Source: Actinomycetes bacterium
GTDB lineage: Bacteria; Actinomycetota; Acidimicrobiia; Acidimicrobiales; RAAP-2
NCBI GenBank assembly: GCA_021828055.1
Contig: JAKATH010000020.1
Coordinates: 1-33,653, forward strand
Direction of reading: 5' to 3'
DNA: 33,653 nt
Shown here: in pieces, positions 23,963-31,717 of the stretch
How the letters are laid out: each line of letters opens with the position of its first letter
Numbering within the stretch: the first letter of the stretch is position 1
Made by a program: the position numbers and the translations under genes
The notes under the pieces: generated by a model
Databases searched by the model: none
What the model was told of the DNA's origin: nothing
Seen by the model: only the letters and a program-made list of their open reading frames with translations

Positions 23963-24979
23963 GTGAGCTACCAGGCCGAGTACATCTGGATCGACGGGAC
24001 CGAGCCTTCTCCCCTCGTGCGGAGCAAGACCAAGATCGTCGCCGCCGGCAAGAAGCCGGGGATCTGGGGGTTCGACGGCTCCAGCACGAACCAGGCGACC
24101 GGAGCCAACTCCGACTGCGTCCTCCAGCCGGTCTTCGTCTGCCCGGACCCCTTGCGCGGCGACGACAACGTCCTCGTGATGTGCGAGGTGCTCGACGTCG
24201 ACATGGAGCCGCACCCCACCAACACCCGGCACGCGTGCGCCGCGACCGCGCAGCGCTACGGGGCCCACGAGCCGTGGTTCGGCTTCGAGCAGGAGTACAC
24301 CTTCTTGCAGAACGGCCGCCCCCTCGGCTGGCCCGCCACAGGGTTCCCGGCGCCGCAGGGGCCCTACTACTGCGGCGTCGGCGGCGACAAGATGCCCGGG
24401 CGAGAGATCGTCGAACGTCACACCGCTGCGATGCTGCGCGCCGGCCTCGCCATCGAAGGCACGAACGCCGAGGTGATGATGGGCCAGTGGGAGTTTCAGA
24501 TCGGGATCCTCCCGGCGCCGGAGTGCGGCGACCAGCTGTGGGCCGCCCGGTGGCTTCTCTTCCGGGTCGCCGAGGACTTCGGGGTGTGGGCGACGCTCGA
24601 GCCCAAGCCCATCCTCGGGGACTGGAACGGCGCGGGGTGCCACACGAACTTCTCGACCCACGAGATGCGCACCGGGAACGGATGGGACGCGATCATCGCC
24701 GCCTGCGAGGCACTCGGGAAGAGCATCGACGAGCACGTCCAGAACTACGGCTCCGGCATCGAGATGCGCCTCACCGGCCACCACGAGACCCAGCACTACT
24801 CGAAGTTCAGCTACGGGGTCTCGGACCGCGGCGCGTCGATCCGCATCCCCTGGCAGGTGGCGAAGGACAAGAACGGCTACATCGAGGACCGCCGGCCCAA
24901 CGCGAACATGGACCCCTACGTGGTGAGCCGGCTCCTCATCGGCACGGTGTGCGGCGCGGCGGAGGGCGAGCAGCGTTGA
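23963..24979 (+). CDS. glnII: Glutamine synthetase type II
   Basis: Makes glutamine from glutamate, ammonia and ATP. The 338-residue length and the motifs are those of the eukaryote-like GSII: GFDGSSTNQA (about 36-45), FGFEQEYTFL, EVMMGQWEFQIG, DWNGAGCHTNFST, GSGIEMRLTGHHET and SDRGASIRIP. The start is GTG 23963-23965 with GGCGGGGA immediately upstream; the protein N-terminus SYQAEYIWIDGT fits the family. GSII lacks the adenylylation site of GSI, so control should be transcriptional. A GSI gene follows 85 bases later and a GlnR-like regulator after that, the arrangement known in principle from Frankia and streptomycetes, which carry both enzymes. Confidence 0.95.
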   Translation: MSYQAEYIWIDGTEPSPLVRSKTKIVAAGKKPGIWGFDGSSTNQATGANSDCVLQPVFVCPDPLRGDDNVLVMCEVLDVDMEPHPTNTRHACAATAQRYGAHEPWFGFEQEYTFLQNGRPLGWPATGFPAPQGPYYCGVGGDKMPGREIVERHTAAMLRAGLAIEGTNAEVMMGQWEFQIGILPAPECGDQLWAARWLLFRVAEDFGVWATLEPKPILGDWNGAGCHTNFSTHEMRTGNGWDAIIAACEALGKSIDEHVQNYGSGIEMRLTGHHETQHYSKFSYGVSDRGASIRIPWQVAKDKNGYIEDRRPNANMDPYVVSRLLIGTVCGAAEGEQR

Positions 24980-25064
24980 GGTGCGCCGCCCGGCCCGACT
25001 CGGCACGACGGCCCGGACCCCCGCGAGCGAGGTGACCGCGGCGTCCGGCGCGAGGGAGGCGCAG

Positions 25065-26399
25065 GTGCAGAGCCAGCGCGACTACGTCCTGCGGACCGTC
25101 GAAGAGCGCGGGATCCGCTTCGTCCAGTTGTGGTTCACCGACGTCCTCGGCACCTCGAAGGCCTTCAACATCACCCCGGCAGAGCTCGAGGACGCGCTCG
25201 ATGACGGGATGACCTTCGACGGCTCGGCGATCGACGGCTTCTCCCGCGTGCAGGAGGCCGACGTGCTGGCGCGCCCGGACCCCAAGACCTTCCAGGTGCT
25301 GCCGTGGCACGCCCGTGACGAGGCGGTCGCGGCCGTCTACTGCGACATCTTCAACCTCGACGGCACCCCGTTCGAAGGCTGCCCTCGCCACGCGCTCCGA
25401 CGGACCTTGGAGCGCGCCCGAGACGCGGGCTACACGTTCTTCGTCGCGCCCGAGGTGGAGTTCTTCTACCTGGACGGTGCCGACCCGGCCGCACGACCGC
25501 GGCCGCTCGACGCCGGTTCGTACTTCGACCTCTCCGTCGACGACCGCTCGAGCGAGGTCCGGCGCCGCACCGTGCTGCGTCTCGAGGAGATGGGCATCCC
25601 CGTGGAGCACGCGCAGCACGAGGACGCACCCTCGCAGCACGAGATCGACCTGCGCTACACCGACGCACTGACCATGGCTGACACGGTGATGACCGTTCGC
25701 CTCGTGGTGAAGGAGACCGCCCGCCACGAAGGCGTCTACGCGACCTTCATGCCGAAGCCGATGGCCGGCGTGCAGGGCTCGGGGATGCACACCCACCTCT
25801 CCTTGTGGCACGGGGAGCGCAACGCATTCTCGGACCCGTCCGACGCCTACGGCCTCTCCGACGTCGCCAAGCGGTTCATCGCCGGGCTGCTCCATCACGC
25901 CCGAGAGATCACGGCGGTGACGAACCAGTGGGTCAACTCGTACAAGCGCCTCGTCAGCGGCTACGAGGCGCCCGTGCACATCGGCTGGGCGCGCAACAAC
26001 CGCTCCGCGCTCGTCCGCGTGCCGGTCGTGAAGCAGGCGAAGGCCGAGTCGACCCGCGTCGAGTACCGGGCCCCGGACTCCGCCTGCAACCCCTACCTGG
26101 CGTTCGCCGTCGTCCTCGCCGCGGGGCTCCAGGGGGTCGAGCAGGGCTACGAGCTCCCGCCCGAGGCCGACGCCAACCTCTTCGACCTCTCCGAGCGCGA
26201 GCTCAGGACGCGCGGGATCCGGCCGCTCCCCGGCTCGCTCAAGGAGGCGGTGGACGAGATGGCCGAGTCCAAGCTGCTCACCGACACGCTCGGCGAGCAC
26301 GTCTTCGAGTGGTTCATCCGCAACAAGCGGGCGGAGTGGCGCGACTACAGCGTCTCGGTCACCCAGTTCGAGCTCGACCGCTACCTGCCGATCTTGTGA
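25065..26399 (+). CDS. glnA: Glutamine synthetase type I, non-adenylylated form
   Basis: A 444-residue GSI-fold enzyme. Motifs: FDGSAIDGFSRVQEAD (beta-grasp loop), APEVEFFYL, EHAQHEDAPSQHEIDL, GSGMHTHLSL, NQWVNSYKRLV and RVEYRAPDSACNPYLAF. At the position of the adenylylated tyrosine (NLYDLP) it has NLFDLS, so Phe replaces Tyr and GlnE-type control should not work. The length and lack of the beta-type insertion suggest GSI-alpha. The start is GTG 25065 because GGGAGG ends six or so bases upstream and the family begins at QRDYVLRTVEERG; an open frame from GTG 24981 would add a disordered 28-residue leader. A glutamine synthetase-like ligase for another amine is possible but less likely beside glnII and a GlnR homologue. 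Confidence 0.9.
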   Translation: MQSQRDYVLRTVEERGIRFVQLWFTDVLGTSKAFNITPAELEDALDDGMTFDGSAIDGFSRVQEADVLARPDPKTFQVLPWHARDEAVAAVYCDIFNLDGTPFEGCPRHALRRTLERARDAGYTFFVAPEVEFFYLDGADPAARPRPLDAGSYFDLSVDDRSSEVRRRTVLRLEEMGIPVEHAQHEDAPSQHEIDLRYTDALTMADTVMTVRLVVKETARHEGVYATFMPKPMAGVQGSGMHTHLSLWHGERNAFSDPSDAYGLSDVAKRFIAGLLHHAREITAVTNQWVNSYKRLVSGYEAPVHIGWARNNRSALVRVPVVKQAKAESTRVEYRAPDSACNPYLAFAVVLAAGLQGVEQGYELPPEADANLFDLSERELRTRGIRPLPGSLKEAVDEMAESKLLTDTLGEHVFEWFIRNKRAEWRDYSVSVTQFELDRYLPIL

Positions 26400-26452
26400 G
26401 CGGCCTCGTGGGCTGCGTGCTCGTGGCGGCAGGGGCACCGGCTCCCGCGAGC

Positions 26453-26458
26453 AAGAAT
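26453..26458 (+). promoter_or_regulatory. Possible -10 element for the leaderless GlnR-like gene
   Basis: AAGAAT lies seven bases before the GTG at 26466. It lacks the first T of TANNNT, so it is the weakest of the series. Confidence 0.35.
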
Positions 26459-26465
26459 CGGGCCA

Positions 26466-27173
26466 GTGGAGCCGCTCGTCTGCTTTCCTGACCCGGTCCT
26501 GCCCGTCGTCGGCGCAGCCCTGCGCCAGGGCGGGCTCGGCTTCCGCGCTGCCTCGAGCCCCGAGGCCGCGAACGCCCTCGAGACGACGTCCACGAAGGAC
26601 GGCTGGGCGGGCGCCGTCGTGAGCGCGGCGGACGACCTCTCCCGTGCGGTCGCCTTCTGCCGGCACCTCCGCCGCAGGGAGGACCCGGTGAGCCCGCTGC
26701 TGCTCGTCATCGCGGAGGACCAGCTCCGCGAGCTGCAGCTGCGCGACGACCTGTTCGACGACTTCTGCGTCCTGCCTTCGCGCCCGGCGGAGATCGCCGC
26801 GCGTCTGGAGCACCTCCTGTGGCGGTCGGGGCGCCACGCGGCGCCCCACGTCATCGAGCACGGGCCTCTCGTGCTGAACCTCGAGACGTACCAGGCCGCA
26901 GTGGCCGGGCGCGTGCTCGACCTCACCTACATGGAGTACGAGCTCCTCCGGTTCCTCGCCGCTCACCCCGGAAAGGTCTTCACCCGGGAGACCCTCTTGA
27001 GCAGGGTGTGGGGCTACGAGTACTACGGCGGGGCTCGCACGGTCGACGTGCACGTGCGCCGGCTGCGGGCGAAGCTCGGCGAGGAGCACGCGCACCTCAT
27101 CGAGACGGTGCGCTCGGTCGGCTACCGCTTCGGCCAGCCTGCGTGGTCGCCGGGGCCGGTACCTTCGCCCTGA
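26466..27173 (+). CDS. glnR: GlnR-like OmpR-family regulator with degenerate receiver domain
   Basis: A 235-residue protein with an N-terminal pseudo-receiver (about 1-115) and a C-terminal winged helix (about 130-228). The DNA-binding half matches GlnR closely: LVLNLETYQAAVAG, LDLTYMEYELLRFLAAH, VFTRETLLSRVWGYEYYGG and RTVDVHVRRLRAKLG. GlnR is the global nitrogen regulator of actinobacteria and controls glnA, glnII and ammonium uptake; its position directly after two glutamine synthetase genes supports the same job. In the receiver the strand that carries the conserved Asp in GlnR (VDART) reads VVSAADD, so Ser replaces it and phosphorylation there is impossible. No sensor kinase is adjacent. 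The start is GTG 26466, 66 bases after glnA. Confidence 0.85.
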   Translation: MEPLVCFPDPVLPVVGAALRQGGLGFRAASSPEAANALETTSTKDGWAGAVVSAADDLSRAVAFCRHLRRREDPVSPLLLVIAEDQLRELQLRDDLFDDFCVLPSRPAEIAARLEHLLWRSGRHAAPHVIEHGPLVLNLETYQAAVAGRVLDLTYMEYELLRFLAAHPGKVFTRETLLSRVWGYEYYGGARTVDVHVRRLRAKLGEEHAHLIETVRSVGYRFGQPAWSPGPVPSP

Positions 27174-27362
27174 CGGCCCGGAGCGGCCGCCCGGCCGAGG
27201 ATCCGCTGGTCGGCGCAGGTGCTCGAGCGGGGCGGGCGCCGACGGTGCACCTCGACTCGCGCCGCGAGGACGTCCCTGGCTGCCTCCAATTCCGCCGGCG
27301 GGGCTCGCGGCAGCCGCCTGGCTGGCACAATGGCCGTGACGACAGGAAAGAGGCGTGCCGAG

Positions 27363-28271
27363 GTGGCCAAGACCGGCTTCGATTGGTCGGCGTTGCCGAG
27401 CGGCTTGCTCCGGCAGCTGAAGGACGAGCTGAGGATCGAGGGCGTCGACGTCGCGCGGGCGCTGGCCGACCGCTACGGGCCGGCGCCCACCGAGATGTTC
27501 GTGAAGGAGACGTGGAGGGCGCTCCGGGACGGGTGGATCGCGAAGGACCCGGTCGTCCGGCGGTCCGTCGTCTCCGCGCTGCGCTCGCGCGGGCTCGGGT
27601 CGGCGGCGGTCGGCGGGCGCTCTGCCCTGGCGGAGGTCACGTACCTGCGATCGTGCCGGAACGCCCCCTCGCTGAGGGCCGCCGTCCTGGCCCACCTGCT
27701 GGCTCTCGGCCAGGCGTCTCCGGCAGTCGGCTCGCAACCCGCCGCAGCGGCACGTGCCCGCCCCGAGCTATGGGCCGAGGTCCCCTCCGAGCTATGGGCC
27801 GAGGTCCCCTCCGACGCAGCGACCGGATCCGACGAGCTGCGTACCCGGGTGAGGGAAGTCGTGCGATCCGTGCTCGGGGTCGACGACGTCCAGGTGGACA
27901 AGGACGGCGACATCCCCATCCGCTCGCGGGCGAGCGTCGCCTACGTCCGGGTGTTCCGGGACGCGCCGGTCGTGCGGGTCTTCTCCCCGGTCCTGTGGGA
28001 CATCGGGAACCCGAGCGGCATCGAAGAGGCGGTCAACGAGATCAACCGCACCACCAACTGGGTGAAGGCGGTCTGGGACGACGGCACGGTCGTCCTGTTC
28101 TCCGACGTCGTGGCGCATCCGCTCGCCGAGTCGCAGCTCGCCGCAGCGATCACCTCCGTCGTCCACAGGGCGGACGAGATGGGCCCCGTGCTCCAGCAGA
28201 AATACGGCGGCCGCACCGCGTTCGGCGTGCCGCTTCCCCCCCGCCACCTGCCGATCGGTGGCTACCTGTAA
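27363..28271 (+). CDS. TY-Chap / YbjN-like domain protein with unknown N-terminal helical domain
   Basis: About 302 residues. The C-terminal 130 residues (from about DELRTRVREVVRSVLG) match the YbjN/T3SS-chaperone-like fold: VQVDKDGDIPIRSRASVAY, VRVFSPVLWDIGN, GIEEAVNEINRTTNWV and VKAVWDDGTVVLFSDVV. The N-terminal 110 residues (FDWSALPSGLLRQLKDEL and onwards) are helical and not recognised. Between them is a linker with a duplicated ELWAEVPS. I start at GTG 27363 because GGAAAGAGG lies nine bases upstream; an ATG at 27330 overlaps a CACAAT that may be the -10. Related proteins are thought to be peptide-binding chaperones, but no partner is evident here. It converges on ridA with nine bases between stops. 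Confidence 0.72.
   Translation: MAKTGFDWSALPSGLLRQLKDELRIEGVDVARALADRYGPAPTEMFVKETWRALRDGWIAKDPVVRRSVVSALRSRGLGSAAVGGRSALAEVTYLRSCRNAPSLRAAVLAHLLALGQASPAVGSQPAAAARARPELWAEVPSELWAEVPSDAATGSDELRTRVREVVRSVLGVDDVQVDKDGDIPIRSRASVAYVRVFRDAPVVRVFSPVLWDIGNPSGIEEAVNEINRTTNWVKAVWDDGTVVLFSDVVAHPLAESQLAAAITSVVHRADEMGPVLQQKYGGRTAFGVPLPPRHLPIGGYL
27765..27812 (+). repeat. Two perfect 24-base repeats in the TY-Chap gene
   Basis: GAGCTATGGGCCGAGGTCCC plus CTCC is present at 27765-27788 and again at 27789-27812, encoding ELWAEVPS twice in the interdomain linker. Confidence 0.93.
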
Positions 28272-28280
28272 CCGATCGCG

Positions 28281-28685
28281 TCAGCCTGAGGTCGCAGGTC
28301 TGTGCGCCCAGGCCTCGACCTCGACGCTCGCCCCCATCGGGAGGGCCGCGACGCCGATCGCCGACCGGGCAGGGCGCGGCTCGGGCCAGGTCTCGGCCCA
28401 GATCTCGTTGACCAGCGCGAACTCCGAAATGTCGACGAGGAAGACGGTCGCCTTCACCACGTCGGCGAGCGTCGCGCCGTGCTCCGCGAGGACGTCCGAG
28501 ACGTTGGTGAGCACCTGGCGGAGCTGCGCGGCGGTGCCACCTTCCACGAGCCGCGGCGCGCCATCGGGCCCGGGCGCCGCGCCGATCTGGCCGGAGGTGA
28601 CCACCCAGTCGCCCGCGCGGACGACGGGGCGGTACGGGCCGGCAGGCCGGACGCCACGGCCCGGCTCCCCAACGGGCGCGCTCAT
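28281..28685 (-). CDS. ridA: RidA family reactive enamine/imine deaminase
   Basis: A 134-residue member of the RidA (YjgF/YER057c) family, which hydrolyses 2-aminoacrylate and related imines released by PLP enzymes. It has VVTSGQIGAAP, LTNVSDVLAEHGATLADVVK and the segment ARSAIGVAALPMGASVEVEA, which carries the conserved catalytic Arg and the trimer-interface strand. ATG 28683-28685 is used; GGAGGGCGG lies some ten bases upstream. The gene is separated by about 120 bases from erpA on the same strand. Specificity within the RidA subfamilies cannot be assigned. Confidence 0.88.
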   Translation of the reverse strand: MSAPVGEPGRGVRPAGPYRPVVRAGDWVVTSGQIGAAPGPDGAPRLVEGGTAAQLRQVLTNVSDVLAEHGATLADVVKATVFLVDISEFALVNEIWAETWPEPRPARSAIGVAALPMGASVEVEAWAHRPATSG

Positions 28686-28807
28686 CGCGCCCGCCGCCCT
28701 CCCCGGCGCGTCGGCCACTCCGGGGCGAGCCAGTCGGTGCTCCACGCAGCGGCGGTCGCCTCGAACACCTCGTCGGAGCCGTTCACCGGCCACGCAGCGC
28801 CCGGGTG

Positions 28808-29176
28808 TCAGCTGAAGGACGAACCGCACCCGCAGGTGCGGGTGGCGTTCGGGTTGCTGATGTGGAACCCGGCGCCTTGGAGCCCGTCGGAGTAGTCCAG
28901 GGTCGCCCCGGTGAGCAGCTCCGCGCTCGTCGGGTCCACGACGACCTTCACCCCGCCGAACTCGCGGACGACGTCGTCGTCGTCCTGCTCGGAGTCGAAG
29001 AACATGTCGTAGCTGTAGCCCGAGCAGCCGCCGGGCTTCACCGCGACACGCAACGCCAGGTCCTCGGCGCCGCCTTCCTCTGCGAGGAGCTGGGCGACCT
29101 TCGCCGACGCGCTCGCGGTCAGGGTGACCGGGTCGGGCTTCTTCCCGATGCTCACCGACGTCGTCATCGTCGTCAC
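28808..29176 (-). CDS. erpA: A-type iron-sulfur carrier (ErpA/IscA)
   Basis: A 122-residue carrier that receives and passes on Fe-S clusters. The three cysteines are in place: PGGCSGYSYDM in the middle and TCGCGSSFS at the C-terminus. The start is GTG 29174-29176 because AAGGAGG (29182-29188) is five bases upstream; an internal ATG nine bases later is poorly spaced. It is divergent from mrp, another Fe-S maturation factor, across 250 bases. The Asp-rich DSEQDDDD stretch is a common surface loop. ErpA and IscA cannot be separated on sequence alone; the former is the usual name in actinobacteria. Confidence 0.93.
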   Translation of the reverse strand: MTTMTTSVSIGKKPDPVTLTASASAKVAQLLAEEGGAEDLALRVAVKPGGCSGYSYDMFFDSEQDDDDVVREFGGVKVVVDPTSAELLTGATLDYSDGLQGAGFHISNPNATRTCGCGSSFS

Positions 29177-29218
29177 CGTGGCCTCCTTGGGCAGGTCGTG
29201 AGTGCGGCGCCACCATGT

Positions 29219-29402
29219 TATCCGTGCCCGCGTGCTCTCCGTGCCCGCGCGCGTCGCCGCCGGCGCGCGCGTGCGCTCTCGCCCGAGCCCGTCGGCGGCG
29301 CGCGCGTTCGCGCTCGCCCGCGCCCGTCGGCGGCACGGCTTCGCACGGCGCTCCGGAGCTCCTCGGGCAGGCCGGACCTCCTCGGGCAGGCCGGAGCTCC
29401 AG
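29219..29402. repeat. Patchwork of short duplications between erpA and mrp
   Basis: The gap contains CCGTGCCCGCG twice near 29222-29250, a CGCTCTCGCCCGAGCCCGTC block followed by a near copy (about 29275-29335), and CTCCTCGGGCAGGCCGGA twice (about 29360-29398). No gene is recognisable in it. Confidence 0.6.
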
Positions 29403-29413
29403 GTGGGGACCGG

Positions 29414-29419
29414 TAGGCT
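29414..29419 (+). promoter_or_regulatory. Probable -10 element for leaderless mrp
   Basis: TAGGCT lies seven bases before the mrp ATG, within TAGGCTTCGCG; the same 11-mer occurs at 32855 upstream of the DUF929 gene. Confidence 0.55.
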
Positions 29420-29426
29420 TCGCGGC

Positions 29427-30815
29427 ATGGCCGACCGGTCAAGAGCTGCGGGTGGCGGCGTCCAAGAGGCCCGCACCCCACCTTCTGGAGCCGGAGACGC
29501 CGGAGCGACGGCCCCTCCAGTCGGGCCTCCCGGCGGGCCTCCAGTCGGATCTCCCGGCGGGCCTCCAGTCGGATCTCCCGGCGGGCCTCCCGGCGGGCCT
29601 CCCGGCGGGCCTCCCGGCGGGCCTCCCGGCGTCGAGGACGTCCTCTCGCGCCTCCGTGCCGTGATCGACCCGGAGCTGGGCGGCGACATCGTGGAGCTCG
29701 GCATGGTCCGCAGCGTCGAGGTGTCCGAGGGGGGTGACGTCCGCGTGGTGGTGGCCCTCACGATCGCGGGCTGTCCGCTTCGCGCGCAGCTCGAGCGCGA
29801 CGTCCGCGGGGTCGTGGGGACGATCCCCGGGGTGCGCTCTGTCGACCTGTCGACCGGTCAGATGGACGCGGACCAGCGCGCGGCGCTGATGGCGCGGGCG
29901 CGCCGCAAGGCGCTCGAGCACCCCCCGGCCACGGCGGTGCCGCCACGGGCTCGGGTCCTCGCGGTCGCCTCGGGGAAGGGCGGCGTCGGCAAGTCCTCGG
30001 TCGTCGTCAACCTGGCCGCCGCGCTCGCCCGGCGCGGGCTCACCGTCGGCGTCCTCGACGCGGACATCGGCGGCTTCTCGGTGCCGCGCCTCCTCGGCAT
30101 GGAAGGCCGGCTCGAGGCCCGGGACGGGAAGATGGTCCCGCTGGAGCGGCGCGTCGGCGACGGGGTGCTGCGCGTGCTGTCGATGGGCTTCCTCGCCGAA
30201 GAAGACCGCGCGGTGATGTGGCGCGGGCTCCTCCTCAACCGCGCGGTCCAACAATTCCTCCAGGACGCTCACTGGGGAGACCTCGACTACCTCCTCGTCG
30301 ACCTGCCCCCGGGCACCGGCGACGTCCAGATGGGGCTCGCCCGGATGGTGCCGCGCACCGAGATGCTCGTCGTCACGACCCCGCCCCTCGCCGCGCAGCG
30401 TGTCGCCGCACGCGCGGCGGACATGGCGCGGCGAGGGTACCTGCGTGTCGCGGGCGTGGTCGAGAACATGAGCGACTTCACCTGCGAGCACGGGAAGACC
30501 TACTCGCTCTTCGGCTCGGGGGGCGGCGAACGCCTCGCCGCCGGGCTCGGCGTCCCTCTCGTCGGGAAGATCCCCCTCCACGGCGACATGGCCGCAGCCG
30601 GGGACGCCGGCGAGCCCGTCGCGCTGGGCCGCGGCGAGCTCGCGGACGTCTTCACCGACCTCGCCCGCGCGGTCGCAGAGGAGATCGCCCCGCTTCTCGA
30701 GGCGTCGGGATGCACGGCGCGGCTCCTCGACGCGGTGGCCGTCGCGGTCGACGGAGCCTTCGCCGGCCCGGATCAGGCGCGCGCGACGCCGGTGGGGGCC
30801 GACGTCGAGCGATAG
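29427..30815 (+). CDS. mrp: Mrp/ApbC iron-sulfur carrier ATPase
   Basis: P-loop ATPase that binds and transfers Fe-S clusters, 462 residues. After a Pro/Gly repeat leader (about 30-68) comes a DUF59/MIP18 domain (about 69-160, DPELGGDIVELGMV, TIAGCPLR). The deviant Walker A ASGKGGVGKSS follows at about 181-191, then DADIGGFSVPRLLG and VDLPPGTGDVQ. In place of the usual CxxC after ENMS it has NMSDFTCEHGKTYSLFG, with only one Cys, as in some actinobacterial homologues. ATG 29427 is chosen, with TAGGCT seven bases upstream. The 3' end overlaps the convergent hydrolase gene by 43 bases. Divergent erpA suggests joint Fe-S work. Confidence 0.93.
   Translation: MADRSRAAGGGVQEARTPPSGAGDAGATAPPVGPPGGPPVGSPGGPPVGSPGGPPGGPPGGPPGGPPGVEDVLSRLRAVIDPELGGDIVELGMVRSVEVSEGGDVRVVVALTIAGCPLRAQLERDVRGVVGTIPGVRSVDLSTGQMDADQRAALMARARRKALEHPPATAVPPRARVLAVASGKGGVGKSSVVVNLAAALARRGLTVGVLDADIGGFSVPRLLGMEGRLEARDGKMVPLERRVGDGVLRVLSMGFLAEEDRAVMWRGLLLNRAVQQFLQDAHWGDLDYLLVDLPPGTGDVQMGLARMVPRTEMLVVTTPPLAAQRVAARAADMARRGYLRVAGVVENMSDFTCEHGKTYSLFGSGGGERLAAGLGVPLVGKIPLHGDMAAAGDAGEPVALGRGELADVFTDLARAVAEEIAPLLEASGCTARLLDAVAVAVDGAFAGPDQARATPVGADVER
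29517..29624 (+). repeat. Nine tandem 12-base repeats at the 5' end of mrp
   Basis: Two unit types, CCCGGCGGGCCT and CCAGTCGG(A/G)(T/C)CT, alternate at first and then CCCGGCGGGCCT runs alone. They encode PGGP and PVGS/PVGP, a flexible leader before the DUF59 domain. Confidence 0.95.
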
Positions 30816-31717
30816 CGCGGGTCGGGCCCGCCAGCCACCTCCTCGGCGCGGCCTTCCTGCGCGAGCTTGCGCAGGTGGGCCCAGAGGGACAGCCGTGCGA
30901 TCGGGTGCAGCGCCGGGGTGACGTCCGCGTACACCGCGCCCACGAGCTCCCCGACGGTCGCCGACCCCGCCTCGTCGAGCGCCGCTGCCACGAGCCGCTC
31001 CCGTGCGAGCCGGTGTGCGATCACCGCCTCCACGACCAGCAGCGGCTCACCGAGGAGGCGCCCGTGCCCCGGGGCGATCGCCTCGAGGGGCGGGGCGATC
31101 TCGGGCAGGCGTCGCAGGCTCTCGAGGTACCGGGCCATGTCCCCGTCGGGCGGTGCGACGACGACCGTCACCCTGTCCATGACGTGGTCGCCCGAGAGGA
31201 GGACCCGGGGCGACTCGAGAAGCCAGCAGAGATGGTCGCTCGCGTGGCCCGGCGTGTGCAGCGCGCGGAGGCGGAAGGAGGGGGCGTCGAGCACGAAGCC
31301 GTCCCTCGCCACGGCGTCGGGCGCGAAGCCCTCGCGTGCCCCGAACCCGATCACCTCCGCTCCCGCCGCCGCGGCGAGCGGCGCAGCTCCCGGCGCGTGG
31401 TCTTCGTGGGTGTGCGTGACGAGGACCCACCGGATCCGGTCGCCGGACGCGCGTGCCGCGGCGAGCACCGCCTCCAGGTGACGCGGGTCACAGGGACCGG
31501 GATCGACCACCGCGATCTCCCGGCTGCCGACCAGGTAGGTGTTCGTCCCCGGCCCGGTCATGACACCGGGGTTCGGGGCGGTGATCCTTCGCAGCCCCGG
31601 CACGAGCACGTCCACGCGCCCAGGCGCCGGGGCGGGGTCCCGGCCGGTGTCGGGAACCGGCGCCGGGGCAGGGTCCCGGCCGGTGTCGGGAACCGGCGCC
31701 GGGGCGGGCTCAGCCAC
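30773..31717 (-). CDS. Metallo-beta-lactamase-fold hydrolase (LACTB2-like)
   Basis: A 314-residue binuclear metal hydrolase, substrate unknown. Metal motifs are VTHTHEDHAPG, LHTPGHASDH, LLSGDHVM and APGHG, and the family N-terminus ITAPNPGVMTGPGTNTYLVG is present. The C-terminal winged-helix-like segment (LIARLSLWAHLRKLAQEG-type) is present too. I place the start at GTG 31715-31717, overlapping the Nudix stop by eight bases; a GTG nearer VDVLVPGLRR could also serve, because the region between is a repeat leader (PAPAPVPDTGRD twice). The 3' end overlaps mrp by 43 bases on the opposite strand. Nudix plus MBL-fold pairs are common neighbours in actinobacteria. Confidence 0.87.
   Translation of the reverse strand: MAEPAPAPVPDTGRDPAPAPVPDTGRDPAPAPGRVDVLVPGLRRITAPNPGVMTGPGTNTYLVGSREIAVVDPGPCDPRHLEAVLAAARASGDRIRWVLVTHTHEDHAPGAAPLAAAAGAEVIGFGAREGFAPDAVARDGFVLDAPSFRLRALHTPGHASDHLCWLLESPRVLLSGDHVMDRVTVVVAPPDGDMARYLESLRRLPEIAPPLEAIAPGHGRLLGEPLLVVEAVIAHRLARERLVAAALDEAGSATVGELVGAVYADVTPALHPIARLSLWAHLRKLAQEGRAEEVAGGPDPRYRSTSAPTGVARA
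31629..31700 (-). repeat. Two 36-base repeats at the 5' end of the MBL-fold gene
   Basis: 31629-31664 and 31665-31700 differ by one base and are followed by a partial third copy. Each encodes PAPAPVPDTGRD. Confidence 0.92.

Noticed and set aside
24936-27737. Very long open frame (933 codons) on the minus strand opposite glnA and glnR
   Set aside because: It is antisense to genes with clear family motifs, is rich in Arg/Glu/Val as expected from complementing GC-biased codons, and shows no domain.
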